Assembly: GCA_951230915.1 (NCBI GenBank) | Contig: OX579636.1 | Coordinates: 1,999,001-2,063,000, forward strand | Direction of reading: 5' to 3' | DNA length: 64,000 nucleotides | DNA from: Antitrichia curtipendula | Lineage: Eukaryota > Streptophyta > Bryopsida > Hypnales > Leucodontaceae | Notes under the pieces: model-generated | The model's input: the letters and a program-made list of their open reading frames with translations, nothing else | Told to the model about the DNA's origin: nothing | Database searches by the model: none | Position numbers and translations under genes: made by a program | Shown here: one piece after another, positions 45,630 through 58,710 of the stretch | Layout: the number at the start of each line of letters is the position of its first letter | Numbering within the stretch: the first letter of the stretch is position 1

Positions 45630-48600
45630 TGCGGTATTTATGACAGTGACAAATGTTGATGCATAATACATCCTTGGATAAGTTCTTTTGCTAAATGCTT
45701 AAATCTTTATGGTCTATAAGTGAATCTTGATAAGATTTTATGTTGGTTATTGAACAAATTGACCACTATAAGTGAAGGCTAGGAGAGAATGAAGACTAAC
45801 TGACAGATTGTCTTAAGGAGATCATCTATGTGTTTATTGTTGTTGGCAAAAGTGAAGGTGGAGCAACTAATTTGACTAAATGTGATGTCTATGTAGTGAT
45901 AAGTAATTTAAATGGAATTAGCATAGGCTTGACCAATTGCCAATAACATTGGGTGTGAACAAGGAATGTTTGTGACATTGATATAGTAAATTATTATGAA
46001 CTAATTGTCTTAGTGGAATTGATGCAATAGATTGATAAAATCAGCTAATGTTTAGAGAAACAAGACCAATTGACTAAATAGCAAGTTTACTTTAATTGTG
46101 AAAATTAACATGTTGTGAAATGGATTGTTGTAACTTGTTGATGGCAAATTCAAGTATAAAGAAATAAAGAAGTTGAGACTAATTGACTAGAGAGTAATTA
46201 ATAATAATGGATATTAATACTTACATATTCAATATAAGGAGACAATTTGACAAGAGTGAATTGTGAATTTGCATCCCTGCATAAGTAGCAATTAGGTTAG
46301 TTAAATAGATGTTGGACCAATTGACAAAGGATTAAAATTGAAGAGGTAATTAAAGAACGTGAAAATGTATATATATATATATTGGACTTGATTAGGTCGA
46401 TAGATATAGGAGCCTTGACTATTTGACCAACCTAGACTATATGACTTTAGAACACTAGTGGACGACTGGGACGGCATATTGTGTGTCTACATATATAGGT
46501 AATTGGACTGATACAAGAATAGGCTAAAAAATTAATTACAAATATCCATAACAAATTAATTGAATTTAGTTTTATTCGTTTAGTTATTAAAATAAGTGTT
46601 TTTCTTACATCAAAAGTGACCTTAGATCGAGCCTTAGATACAAAAAAATAGACTATTTGACCTTCCCCAATTGGAGAACCACCACTAATGGATTCCTTAG
46701 GTTTTGTTGTTGAAGCTTTTCCTATGCTCCACATGTGAAGAATATATCTTTATATACTAATATTAAATAAAAAGGTCTCAAGAAGCTTTTGACACTAGTC
46801 TTGCTTTTTAAGCAAATTCAAGAGGTTGATAGAAAATTAAATTAAATTAAAAAAAACTCTAAAAATATTTCAAATCAACATTTATATTGGATCAATTCTA
46901 ATTTTTTAGAGAAAAACTTCAAATGCCAAATGGAATGTTCCACTAGCTTTAGAAAACTAAAGTTAGCCTTTGAAGTTTGCCACCCCTTTTCTCAGTCAAT
47001 TTGGACTCATAAAGTGCATGTACAAGAAATATCAACTCTCAATAAATTTGGTGAATGCAAATTCTTCACATTCAAAGGAATTTGATCTTTTTGAGTTGTC
47101 TAGAAGAGGCGAAGAAGCACAAAAAGACTCATTTCATTCTTGATTTGGACCTCTAGTTATTCAAAACGTTGTTGACCAGAATGTGGAGGTTCTTGGTAAA
47201 ACTAGTAGAAGCCGAGATTTTCAGTTTAGATTCTTGTTGCTATTAAAACCTCTTGAAACTTTGCCAGGAATCTAAAAACAACCTAAGACTTTTTAATTAC
47301 TTTTATCTTAATTTTCTCACGATTTGGTGAATTTTCAACAATTTCTAGTCTACAATTACTTGAATTGGCTTCTCAAACTTGAAGACTAACTTCTACAACT
47401 CTAAAAATCTTGGAACTTTGAAAGGTATCTTCCTATTAGTTCTAGAAACTATAGCTCCAAGTACAAGTTCATTGTTTTCAACTTGCAACTTTACTAGTGA
47501 TTTTCTATAGAAATTACTTCTAGGACATTGGGTGAAAATAACATCTTATCACTAGAAAAGAATCATTGGAAATAGAACATGCCATTGAACTTATAGGATA
47601 TTTTTGAATACAAAATACTCTTTTTTCATTATCAATTGCTTGTTTTCTATCTTGCTTTGAGTTATAAAATCTACTAGGCATATTTCCACTTGTTTACCTT
47701 TATCTTGAAAATGTTTGGTAAGCTTGACAAAATCTAACCAAAAGGCATTGAATGTTTTTGGATTTTATGGTTTTTGTACTATTAAAATTATAATTGATTG
47801 GTTAAACATAAACAAAAGAAAATTTGAACCTCAAGTAACAATCTAGGACCTTACAATCTACAAATCTTGTTGAATTGGTCTGTAGCCTCAAAGAAATTAA
47901 ATGTCAACTGGGGTAGATGGATAGAAGCTAGGGTCCATCTAAACCAATATGCCATCTAGCCTTAACCCATTTTCTCATTATTAATATACAATAATTTATT
48001 GTTAATCAATTTTTTCAAGAATCTAAAATATATATGTCTTTATACAACACTAATGGCAATGCAACTATGCAAGAGCTTCCCTTTCTTTTCTTTTCTTTTG
48101 AAACAAAGGAAAAAATCATTGTATTAAATGGTAAACTAAAACATATATATGATACAAATTTATAACAAAGGGAAGTAGAGCCCATCCCGAGAAAAAGAAG
48201 TAAAAAAGCTAACCTACCCCTTTAGCAATGTTAAGGTACTTCAAACCATCCTAAAATTTTTCCTCCTACAAATCTCACAAAGTTATCCCATGTAGAGTCT
48301 AACTTCACAAGCATTTTGTAGAAGCATCTTGTAGAGAGAGTCCTAGTGATGTGGGTAAATGCATGGTTGGGTGGCTCAAAATCGTGTCACACTCTCAATT
48401 CCTGCACAAAATCAATTTCCAAATGCCTAAAAGGTACATTGGAAAAATAAAATAAAATAAAATAAATAATTTTAGAGGCTTAAACTTCATTATAAATACA
48501 ACCATATTATTAAATACTTTTTAGAAAATTTTATGAAAGTGCAATACACTTTTAAAAATTATTGGGTGTGACAAATCTATTGTCAACAAATTTTTCAAGG

Positions 48601-49907
48601 ACTTTATAAAGATGATTTTGGTATCTAAAATCATAGAAGGGACTATGGTTGTAGTAGCTATTTGAGTAAATTTTAAAAAAATTATAATCTTGTAGTGTAG
48701 ATATGTATTGAACGCTTGCAAAGGACTTTTAATGATTTTTCAAACACAAAATTTTATTAAGTCTTTTTTTCTTAGTCAATATTTATTTTTTCCAAAATTA
48801 TTTTTCTAAAGTATAATAGTTTTTTAAGGTCTAGGGGCGCTAAAAAAGCTAAGTGCTTTTAGATTTTTTTTTTGTAGAATTCACTTCCAAGCATTTCAAT
48901 CTCAAACATTTTACTTACAAAAAAGGACTTTTTGGACTTGGACTTTTGCCAAAAATGAGCCACTCAACTATGCATTCACCCATGTGTGATATGGGCCTTG
49001 ATGGATACCCAAAGGTCATTTTTTAATATATAATAAGACATTTGGGCCCCATAAAATCACCTACAAAATCATATAATGAAGCAAGTTGCACTCGTAGAAA
49101 AACTCATTGAACTCTATAGAATATAGAAGTTGTATAATTGCATAACTTGAACTATCTGATTACTTATTTAGTACTTACAATTGATAAGTCCTTCTTGCAT
49201 CCACGTCCAGTGCAAGCCTCTTTGACAATAAAAAGTAATTTTAATAGGAAAGTTGTGTGCTATTTGCTTAGATTAGTTTTCTGACTTTTCTCCAATTCCC
49301 CCACTTAGACAATCATGAATTGGACTTTACAAAATCTCCAACTGACAATGTTAGCTCAATAGATATTCTCCTTTACAGACAATTGCTGTCACAAGATTGT
49401 CATATTCTAACAACACTAAGAAGGATAACAATGACCTTACCATCCCCTTCCTTTTGTGAGGAATAAATTATCAAACTAGTGTGATGTATGAAACAAATTT
49501 GGTCTACTCCATACTTCTTATTGTGAATTGTTTTCAGCGACTTGCTTGGGCAATAGGCATAAGTAGACACAATCTCTAAATTCCACTAGCGATCTCATTT
49601 AGAGATCAACAAAAGACTAGAATACACAACTGCAAGTGATATTAGTGTATGAAGAAAAATATGATAGGAGAATAACATGAGAATAACATGAAAGCTTCTT
49701 CCAATGGATGAAAAAGAAAAAACTTATAAGGCAGTAACTGTATCATAAGATGTATAGAATCATCATCGGAAACTTAGAGATCTTTGGTTTGATGGAAATC
49801 AAGTGAGTTAATCCTTGCTATCAAAAAAGCAGCAAACACAACAAACAACCAAATCAAGACTAGATATGTTAGTGATCACACAGGAAAAGAAAACACAACA
49901 ATATCAT
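45630..49907. other. Long AT-rich stretch, no gene recognised
   Basis: About 4.3 kb. A 95-codon minus-strand frame at 46734-46447 begins MWSIGKASTTKPKESISGGS and looks mildly coding at its start, but no domain is visible. A short TA run lies near 46372-46382 and TTTTC repeats near 48083-48100. No RNA genes were seen. Confidence 0.4.
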
Positions 49908-50490
49908 TTAACCCCTAAAGTCCCATTGTCCCTATGGGGGACAAAATGGATTTCGGGCAAGCTCCTATGATCTCAATTTTTACTGAAACTTTTTGAAACT
50001 TTCTCATATGGTAGAAAAACTTATTAGCTTTCTAGAAATATAATTTTTATTTCATTCGGTGCCCGGAAACAAAAGTTATGCATAAATAACCTCAAAATGG
50101 GGGAGACAGGGCAACAAAAAAAAACACAAAAAATTGAAATAAAAATTTTAATATTTTTTTTTTTAGATTATATTTTTGTCTAAATGGAAAGCTTTGATGC
50201 ATTCCATTTGGATTAGTGATGTGAAAGTTATGAAGCTTCTTGTTTTGCGGGCAATTAGAACAACTTCTTTAAGGAAATATTTTCTTTCACCTTGAATGCT
50301 AATATCTTTCAATCTATACGGTCGAGAATCACAAAAAATTTACCACATGATCTAAGACAAGTGTAGAATAAGATCCTATGATTAGATTCTGAAAATTTGA
50401 TTTTTTTTAAATTTGTAAGTGAATGTAGGAAAAGTGGTAGTATTGAGTGGTTTTTGACAAAAAAATGACCTTGGAATTGTAGAGATAAGG
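49908..50490 (+). mobile_element. TTAA-family element, short form (copy 9), right end decayed
   Basis: The left end is TTAA-CCCCTAAAGTCCC with subterminal TGTCCCTATGGGGGACA. The interior matches copies 1 and 4, for example TTCGGTGCCCGG and GATTAGTGATGTGAAAGTTA. The right end, GACCTTGGAATTGTAGAGAT, has lost the AGGGGTTAA terminus. Confidence 0.65.
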
Positions 50491-51391
50491 ATTGAAAGAT
50501 TATAATGTTTGATCATGAGGGAGTTAAAACTATAAGAATCTTTCAGCTCTCTTTTTTGCATGCCAAATATAAAAAATTGGTCACCAAAAAAAAATGAGGT
50601 TGAATGGGCCTAATATGCATAATCCCAATCAATTTATTTCTTCTCAAAATCTACTCTATAGTTTTTTTAAATGAATTTCTAATGTGATTTTTTCTCCAAA
50701 ATCTAGTGTATTTGAGGCCCATTTGTAAATCATTAAGATTGTTGTGGTGAGCATTACCTTATATATTCTATTGTATTTTTGGTTGTTTTTGGAGCAAAAC
50801 TTGATTCAAGTGATTCTTCTGGACCATGGGAACATATTTGACTATTGTAGGGGTTCTATATCTCCTAAGTTTTAAGATTTTACTGCAATTCCAACTAAGA
50901 GTATGCATGTGATGTTCCACTCAAAAGTCTCACCCACACTTGAAGGCTTGAATCAAAATTACAGTGACTCACGATATTGAGTTAGCATCAAAGCATGTAG
51001 TTTGCATGAGCAAGCAATATGAGCCCTACAGAGTACTCTTATAGCATTGACATTTGGCAAGTTTGTATTGCATGCAATAAGTTACACAAGTTGCCTTGTA
51101 ATAAATGCATATCATGGTGTCACGGAGCAACAAGCCATAGTGATTGTAAGATGCTAAATCCAATCCATGAAGTGGGCGATACATGGTGAATTTGTCCCTA
51201 GGAAAAAATATAATAATTGTATAACTAGGCAATGATCTTCCTTGTACTAGAAAGAAATTATCACTCTAGATGCATGGGAGAGACTTTCAATTAATTAAAG
51301 GATTGGGGTTGGCTGAAGAATCATATAAGACAATTTTCAAACTGAGTATCTCAACTGCTACACTTAACCACCAATACAAAAGGACGTAATC

Positions 51392-51800
51392 CACTAGTAG
51401 AAAATTTGTGTCCAAATCAACAAAAAAATGGACAAGAAAGTGTTGATTTTGTTTGTGTATTTTCTATTGATTTGGACGTGTTGACTTGGACACAACAAAA
51501 CAAAAAAGTGTTAATTTGGTTGTTAATTTGGACAAGTATAAAAAGAATTTTTAAAATAAATTTACATCAACGGCCAATTGGCACCCACCACGTGGCAAGT
51601 GCCACATCAGAACTTAGGATAAAAAGTGCTACGTTGACAAGCCGTCTAGGCAACCACCACACGGACAGGCCACCTAGGCCACCCCAAGCCAAGGGGTGCC
51701 AAAGGGATTCAAACCTTGCCCCTCTAGCTTGGTGGAGGAAGGCCCTTGCCCATTGCACCATACAATCCGTTTGTGATTTGGAGTCTTTCTCCAAAAGTTA
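51392..51800 (+). mobile_element. CACTA element fragment (left end only)
   Basis: Starts CACTAGTAGAAAATTTGTGT and continues with CCAAATCAACAAAAA subterminal repeats like those at 3833-5014. A GC-rich block at 51570-51760 also resembles the centre of that element, including the 'ttcaaaccttgcccctc'-type motif. No right terminus was found, so it is truncated or rearranged. Confidence 0.5.
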
Positions 51801-53159
51801 GAGTTAGGTCCAATGTAGAAAGTTAAAACTTGTGGATTAGGATGAAAATCTTAGTTGATAAGATTACCATGTAGGAAAAGAAGGAGGGGGGATAGAGTGT
51901 CCTTGAAAACATATATAAAGGCACTCATTCTCCTCTCAATTCACCCCTTAGGTTCATTTTAAACCTCTTTTGTACACTTTAATTCCATTTATGTGGATTT
52001 GGATCATTTAGGCCAATTTGCCAATTTATAGTGTTTTTTGGAGCATTTCAAGCTCCATTGTTGCTATTTCTCAAGCTCTTTGAAGGACATTGGGGCCCCT
52101 TCAAATTTGCTCTTGTATTTTGTGTATTTGATTTGTTGTACTACTTGTATTAAAGTTGTTGTTAAGTTTTGAGTTCTTGTACTAATCCTAAAACAATCCT
52201 CCACCATACCTTGGCAATGCCACTTGAGGGACTTCTAGTTTGTAACTGGAAAGTTCTAATCCTCCAAGTGAGAAATTTTTTATTTACAAAAGCTCTTAGA
52301 GTTTGTGTATGAGTACTAACTTGTAATTTACTTTGTACTAACAAGTATTTTTTACTAACATTCCTACTCTAACATATCCCCTACTTGTTCTTTGTATGTT
52401 TTTAACAAGTAGACCTTGTTGAATTTGTTCCGTATTTTTGTGGTTTTGCAAAATATGGCAAAGCTTTGACTTTAAGAGATTTGAAAATGCTAAAAGTTTA
52501 GAGTATTTTAGAAACAATGGTGAAGCTTTGATCCCATGAGTTTAAGTTGATAGAGTACTTTATGGATTTTTTAAAACACAATGAAGCTATGAACCTCCAT
52601 GTTTCACTCAAGGTTTAATTTCCAAAACATCATGGAAAAATCTTGAGCTTCATCCCTAAAAATTAAAATCCTATAAGTGTCCATTTAGTATTTATCCAAG
52701 GCTTAGTTAGATTTTGAGTTTTTTTAAAGAAGCTCTAGTTTGGCTTAGCAAACCAACAGCTCCCAATCATCAAAAAATTCAAACCAATCATCCAAGGCCA
52801 GTAACAAACAAGACAGGCCAGTACAACTATTCGGTGGCCAGCTAAGGAAGTTGATGCCCCAAGCCTTGGCTATTTCGGTGAACTCATACTCCAAAAAATT
52901 CTAAAAAAATAAATGAAACTTGATGTAGAAATTGATGTAGTAAAATTTTCAAATTAAGTAGTATAGGAGGAGGGTAGAATATAAAATAAAGTGAAACATT
53001 GCTTTCACTTATGCCACGCTTTAAGTGCTTAAATTGCTAGCAAAACTCAAAACTTGAAGAAATAAAAGAGAAGAAAAACACTTAGGGTCACACAAGCACT
53101 TCAAGGGGAAGATGGAATGAAGTAGAGAAAGTGAAGAGGAAGAGGCAAATTTGTAGATT
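51801..53159. other. Intergenic, possible LTR-like segment
   Basis: A TATATAAAGG box at 51911 is followed by T-rich sequence ending near CTAACA at 52373, which is LTR-like. No matching second copy, primer-binding site or target duplication was seen, so no LTR is claimed. Confidence 0.3.
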
Positions 53160-54640
53160 GGAAGGGATTAGAGCATCTCCAGTGGGCCGTGCCACACTGT
53201 CACGTTAAAGGATTTGGCGCGGCATGCAGAGATGTGGCATCCTAGTAGTTGTAGCCTCTGTTATTTTTCAATGCTTGTCGCGCCACTTCTCGTGTCCCAC
53301 ACTTGACGCTACAGTGCCCAAATGATTTGACTTGCGTCACGTCAAGTGAGTACAACACAGATTTCAATGGCACTTTGAAGTCATGGACAGGCGGGCAAGA
53401 AGAACGGGCAGCGTGGTAGGCCAGCAACAAAATTTTCTATGGCTGCAACGTGGTCTGCGTCAGAATTTGAAGGAAGGTTGCAAGTTGCAAGAAATGAGCT
53501 GCAAATTGCCAAAGTTCAAGCGCAAGAGCAGGCAAGGTCTGCAATTCCAAATTGTGGAGAGCAAGCTCAATAATGGCATAATTGCGAGAGGGGAGCGTCC
53601 AAATCCTAAGGGTAAGAATTTTCAATAAGAAGAATAGAGGCAATTCATAAGAAGTGTCCTTGCAATCAGTCAAGATTCAATTAGCGGCAATCAATAAAGA
53701 AGTGGTACATTTTGGCAACGTATCTATGAACATTACAATCACAGATGACTAGGGGATTAGCAACCCGCTAGGTCACTAGAGAGCAAGTGAGCATAGTCAA
53801 GCATGATGTTACAAGATTTTGTGCCGTATACTAACAAATTCTTAATTTGAAGAAAAGTGGAAGTTCACAAGTTGACATACTGGTTGTGGCCAAGGAGTTG
53901 TATCGAATAAAAGATGTAAAAGGTGCAAATTTTTGTTACGAGCATTGTTGATTGCTGGTGAAAGATTTTTCGAAGTGGTCAGCAAGGTGGAGTGCGATAA
54001 AGTTCCCCTTGACAAGCAAGACCAAATCCCACTACTTTTATCAAGAATCCCAAGATAACAATATTAATTCCAATTTAGGGTTAGAGAAAGATGTTCCACA
54101 AAGTCAAGTCCTTAGAGATGGCCCATCCGGCTCTAAGGCTGTTAAAGAGGACCAATGGGCATCCAAAGAGAAGCAAGGATTGGGGTATGCCCAAGTGAAG
54201 GCAATGGCGGAATTAACAATGGCTACAATGCATAAAAACAAAATTCTTAAAGAACAAAATATGCTTCTTCTAATGACAACTCCTAATTTGCAAGTTGTTG
54301 CTCCTGCCGCTCAAGAGTACTTGTAATTGAGACAAGAAGAGGAACTTATGAAGCTCCACTTGCGGCTTGAAGGAGATAAACTTGTTGTTGGAAAATTGAG
54401 AGCAACAACTACAACTATTGAAATTGCCGAATTGGAGGCGGAGAGAATTAGGATCGAATGACAAATTCAAGAGAACAAAGAGACTCACCGTCAATTGCAG
54501 GAGCAACAAGACAACATATGCTCAGAAGACTCTACAAGCCAACAAAATAGCAACATAGGGGTTCAATTCTGTGAAAGCAATTTGGAGGAATATCCGTTGC
54601 AATTCCAGGACCACCCCAAGTTGTAGCTCACCTTCACACT
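53160..54640 (+). pseudogene. Decayed PIF/Harbinger Myb-like / NAM-associated ORF
   Basis: On the plus strand, disconnected frames recall the accessory DNA-binding protein of PIF/Harbinger elements (Myb/SANT-like plus NAM-associated region). Near 53800-53945 they read HDVTRFCAVY, then ILNLKKSGSSQVDILVVAKE and ANFCYEHC. After a stop comes LLVKDFSKWSARW (near 53950). From 54120 it reads GPSGSKAVKEDQWASKEKQG (family pattern 'RP.G.K..K'), then a long coiled-coil-like stretch (AELTMATMHKNKILKEQNML, LEAERIRIE) broken by stops at 54325 and 54460. At 53170 a GAGCATCTCCAGTGGG end resembles terminal repeats of plant elements of this class; the other end was not found. Confidence 0.55.
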
Positions 54641-55609
54641 GGAGTGGGAGGATTTGTAGCAGGTAGGATGGTGCAGGAACCTTTGCAACAACAAAACAAG
54701 GTATGCATTTTTTGCCCCTCCTCTACAATTTTTTGCTTTCATGGTTGTTTTTTCTTTGATACTTGAATTGTTGTGTTTTCCATGTTAAGTTGGATTTCTT
54801 AGAAATTTTAGTGTGGTGATGGCTCAAGTAGGTGAGGAATGCCAAATTGATTGTAGGTAGTCTTGTAAGTGGGAGAGTTTTGGGAGCTCATAATTTGGTT
54901 TGGCCTTGCAATTTTATGAGAGCATGGGACTGGATAGTGTTCAAGCTGTAAATTAGGTTTCAAGAATTTTGACATTCTTCATGTGATTTCTATTGTTTAT
55001 ATGTATATTTTTATAGTATGATTTCTTTGTAGTTTTTGTTTGGTATTGGTTGTCTTTGCCTTTGATAGGTGTTTTCAATCTTGAAGGACCTGGAGAGGTT
55101 GAATGTGTGTTATGATTTTGATGGAGTTTTCTTTTTAATGAGTATAGGATTTGACAAGCAGATTTTATGGGATGTCAAATAGGAATTTTCCTTAAGTTTT
55201 TGACAATTAATGACATCTAGACTTGTGAATGCTCATATAGAGATTAGGCTTAAGGTAGGAGGCTCAATAATTGCTCAGTGTGAGGGTTGGTCCACCTTTT
55301 TCATGTATTTTCTTGACTGAGAATATTTTTAAATCATTTTATAAACAAAGAAAAATAGATGAAGAATCTAACACAAGTGGTTTTGTATTTTTTGAAGCAT
55401 TATTGAATTAGTTATGAGTTTTCAAATGAATTGGCTTGTAGGTCCCTATTTATGTTGATTGCTCTAATTTTTCAGCCACTCTATCTTGAGTATTCTAGAG
55501 TGTATGAGAATGCTGATAAATTATTCATTGAAAACTCAAGCTATTCAAGAATTCAATGCAGATTGGCTTGGGTATCTTTTATTCTCTTTGAATCATCCGA
55601 TACCATCTG
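54641..55609. other. Intergenic
   Basis: No gene or repeat recognised; T-rich on the plus strand. Confidence 0.4.
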
Positions 55610-55815
55610 ATTTGAGCATTTGATTTGGGCTTCATGTTGAATATAATTTCAGAATTTGTTGAACATAATTTGGGCTTGAATATGATTTGGGCTTGAATTT
55701 GATTATTTTAGGCTTCCAGTTGAATATAATTTGGCTTGAATTAGTTGAATATGATCTAGGTTTTTAATTGAATATAATCTGGATGGAATATGATTTGGGC
55801 TTTTTTGTTGAATAT
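55610..55815 (+). repeat. Degenerate minisatellite (TTGAATATAATTTGGGCTTG-like)
   Basis: About eight imperfect copies of a 20-30 bp unit with the cores GAATATRATTTGGGCTTGAA and GTTGAATAT. Confidence 0.65.
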
Positions 55816-56032
55816 GTTCAAAATGGCATTTTGTTTAATTCAGGCTTTGTTTTTAGTTCCAATCAAATAGGTGACGGTGAAGCTTGGGATAATATGAGTT
55901 TTCTTTTGATGTTCTTTTTTGGGGGGTTAAGTTTAGACCTTTTTATCTTTCATATTCTTTTACTCAAGGTGACTATTTGTTTGGCTGCTGCAGAGCTATC
56001 ACTATATTCGAGAAGACAATCTAAGAGCCGGG

Positions 56033-56266
56033 GTGAATTTGAATGAGGGACTAGATGTTCAATTTATTGTTGGTGGGGGCTCATGCTTTCATCTTGCTTC
56101 ACAAGATTCTTGGCAATGGAGTCCAACTTGTTTTGGATCTAGTCCCTATCATATAAGTCAGGATAATGGCGAAGGTGGTGACAACTTTGCAAGATTCCAT
56201 TTGTCATTAGATAAAAGCGGGGGATGGAATTTGAACTTGGGGGCTGGATTTGATCGCATGAGTTGA
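56033..56266 (+). other. Unidentified coding-like frame (77 codons)
   Basis: ATG at 56033. The protein contains VQFIVGGGSCFHLASQDSWQ and GGWNLNLGAGFDRMS. Amino-acid composition looks more protein-like than its neighbours, but no family is recognised and it may be an exon remnant. It follows an apparent splice-like CTGCAG at 55986-55991. Confidence 0.25.
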
Positions 56267-56763
56267 GATAGTATGAGTCTACCATTTGAAGATACAAAGA
56301 CACGGACAAAGTTTCATACAGGCTTTTCAATTACACTTGATACCGTAGATTTGGAAGGTGATACAAATAGCATTTGGGACAACACGCAGTAAGTAGATGC
56401 ACATATGCCAATTACATGGTGTGTATTGGAGGTGTAAGGGTGTGTGCAATGAAGATGTTGTGGGAACCTAGAGAACAAGATTTTAATTATTTCAAGTAGA
56501 ATTAGAAGTAAGAAATCCATTCTTAGTAAAAAAATTTGATTCAATAGGTTAAAAGTTAGAAAACATACTAGGATTATGGATTAGCAAAACATAGGGTATC
56601 TTAATAGGATAAAATGGTTAAGGAGGGAAACTAAATTTTCCTTCCTAATAGGAAACCGGAATCAAGAATAGTTGTCTAGAAGCATTTTCAAGACTTTGGG
56701 CAATATTGAAAATGGAACCGGAACCAAACTGGAAACTAACGGACACCGTCGGGAGGAAAATGA

Positions 56764-57306
56764 ACTAGCGAGGTGGCAAAAGTGACCCCTTCCAAAGTAA
56801 CCCCATTACTCTCTCCATCTGCCTCGATGGAGTGGAAAGACAAGAGCGCATCAAAAGACAAGATTCCGCAGTCTACCCGACCAAGTAGCCGGGTTGACTC
56901 TAGAACCGGAAAAAGGTCTACATCCGGATCCCAGACTAGAAGCCAAGCCCGAACTATGGAAGGAGATCTGGACACACCAAAGAGCAAGATTTCCGGTCTT
57001 TCCCCGAAGATGACAAGTGCGGTGAAGCAGAAGATGACTGAAAAGCGAGCAAGGGAGTCGACTCCGCCTATCGAGTTTGAATTAGAAAAAGAAGAGTCTC
57101 TGGAGACTACAAAGAATGAGGGCAGTACGGCTGAGTCAGAAGAAGACTTGGAACTAGAACCTGCCTCTCGTCCACGTGAAAAAGGGAAAGGAAAGATTCA
57201 AATTCCAAGCAAAGGCAAGGTGATACGTGTTACCAAGTCTTCAACCAGTAGAAAACAACCAGCTAGGAGGGGGGCAACCAAGCAAGTGGAGGCGACTCCA
57301 AAGTAG
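56764..57306 (+). CDS. Unidentified charged low-complexity ORF
   Basis: Open from 56764 to the TAG at 57304-57306. There is no early ATG (GTG at 56773; first ATG at 56827, in SASMEWKDKSAS). The protein is about 175 residues, rich in Lys, Ser, Glu, Thr and Arg (SRTGKRSTSGSQTRSQARTM, EKGKGKIQIPSKGKVIRVTK), probably disordered and nucleic-acid binding in style. Codon use and composition (many CCGG sites) set the region 56600-58500 apart from its AT-rich flanks. It could be a fragment of a retroelement gag gene or a final exon of an unknown gene. No domain is recognised. Confidence 0.3.
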   Translation, partial: TSEVAKVTPSKVTPLLSPSASMEWKDKSASKDKIPQSTRPSSRVDSRTGKRSTSGSQTRSQARTMEGDLDTPKSKISGLSPKMTSAVKQKMTEKRARESTPPIEFELEKEESLETTKNEGSTAESEEDLELEPASRPREKGKGKIQIPSKGKVIRVTKSSTSRKQPARRGATKQVEATPK

Positions 57307-58710
57307 TTAAAGAAGACTTAGCTGTAGTTATTTTAGGAGCAGAAGTAGGTAGGCGGATGAAAACTAAAGTTTTTGACCTAGGAAGTTACTTGCTAGTTTA
57401 TTTTGGTTATGATGAACTTGGACTTCCCGGATCTGGATTTTTCGGATCTGAGGTCTAATTTTTTTAAAAATGGCCGCGTGGTAGGAAGTCAACGTGTTTT
57501 GGATTAGGGAATGTGACGTGTCATTCTCTGGTCTTTAGTTTATGCCTTTAGAACTTTTAGGGGCTGAAGTTAGATTGATGCCCCGGGTGTTTTCATACTC
57601 TTGTTTTTCCTTCATTAAGCAAATTGATTTGTAGATTTTTACTTCACGGTGTTGATTTGATCACTTGGCACAATATTGATATGCCAGCAATGCTAGAACC
57701 ATTGTTTAGTGCGGGTAGCTGGGTTTGCTGAACTAGAAAAGAGGAATAATCCCCGGATTTTGTTTGGATCCGGTTCCGGGCGTTGAAGTGAGCTGGTCGG
57801 AAAATCGTGAGTACTAGACGTGAAGCCTTGTTCTTGTCTGTTACCAGGAAATTTTTGTATGGAATAGCTGCTTTGAGATTGGATACAATTTGTAGACATC
57901 CGGATGTATGCTAGTTAACGTGTTGAAGAGGTTCCATTACAACCGGAAGGGGTGATGAATAAAGGAGTAGGGTTTGTCTAGTTATCCAGTTACTAGTCTC
58001 CGCTAAAAGGATTTAAATTGGATAGGTCTGTCGTTGTAGTAAAGTTGAAATTGTAGGGTAGTCATGTGTGACCTACTAGTTTAGATTGATTTCCGAATGA
58101 GTTGTGAGGAAGTACTTGCATCATGTTTTTTTGTCTTTTGTTATTTTCTTTTAGTGGAACTGCAGTCATTTAAATCCCTAGATGGGTAGGATTCAACGCA
58201 TCTTTCCTCAATTCCAATAGCAGAGCCCTCCGATATTGAGGCTAAACTTCTGAATATGTCACTTAGTTACTAGATCTGTTACCAAGAACCGGAAAAGGTA
58301 CAATGTTAGAACACTCCTTTATGGTTGGTGAATAGGTACAAATTATAACATTTTGGTAAGACAGAGTTGGAAGCAGTCATGAATTAAGTATATACTTTTC
58401 GGTTCTATATCCGGTGTGTTTGGGTTTAAGTTGATTTCTACATCCTGTTCCGGTCATCTTCTTAGGAACTACAAACTAAATCTCTTGGGAACGATACACG
58501 AGTCATTTTAATGGTGTTTAAGTCACTTTTAAACATCTACAGGAGGATTTGTGCTTCCTTGTGCTACAACAAATGTTGAAGGAAATAGTAGTGTGGACAT
58601 AGATTTGAGCTTCAATGGTCCTCATTACTATCATTGACAATAATTGTACAAGTCCACATCTAATTTATGCAAATTTCAAATCTATTGCAATAGAACATTA
58701 GGTTTCTTAT
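57307..58710. other. CCGG-rich non-coding stretch
   Basis: Continues the compositional island of the charged ORF. Many CCGG/CCGGAA motifs (for example 57427, 57768, 57899, 58289, 58411) but no open frame. Possibly the 3' untranslated part of the same unit. Confidence 0.35.

Noticed and set aside
45630..49907. Small genes in the 4.3-kb AT-rich stretch
   Set aside because: All frames are short, AT-biased and without recognisable motifs or splice-linked partners.
51814..52373. A solo LTR
   Set aside because: TG...CA ends and a TATA box can be read, but the 5-bp flanks differ and no second copy is present.
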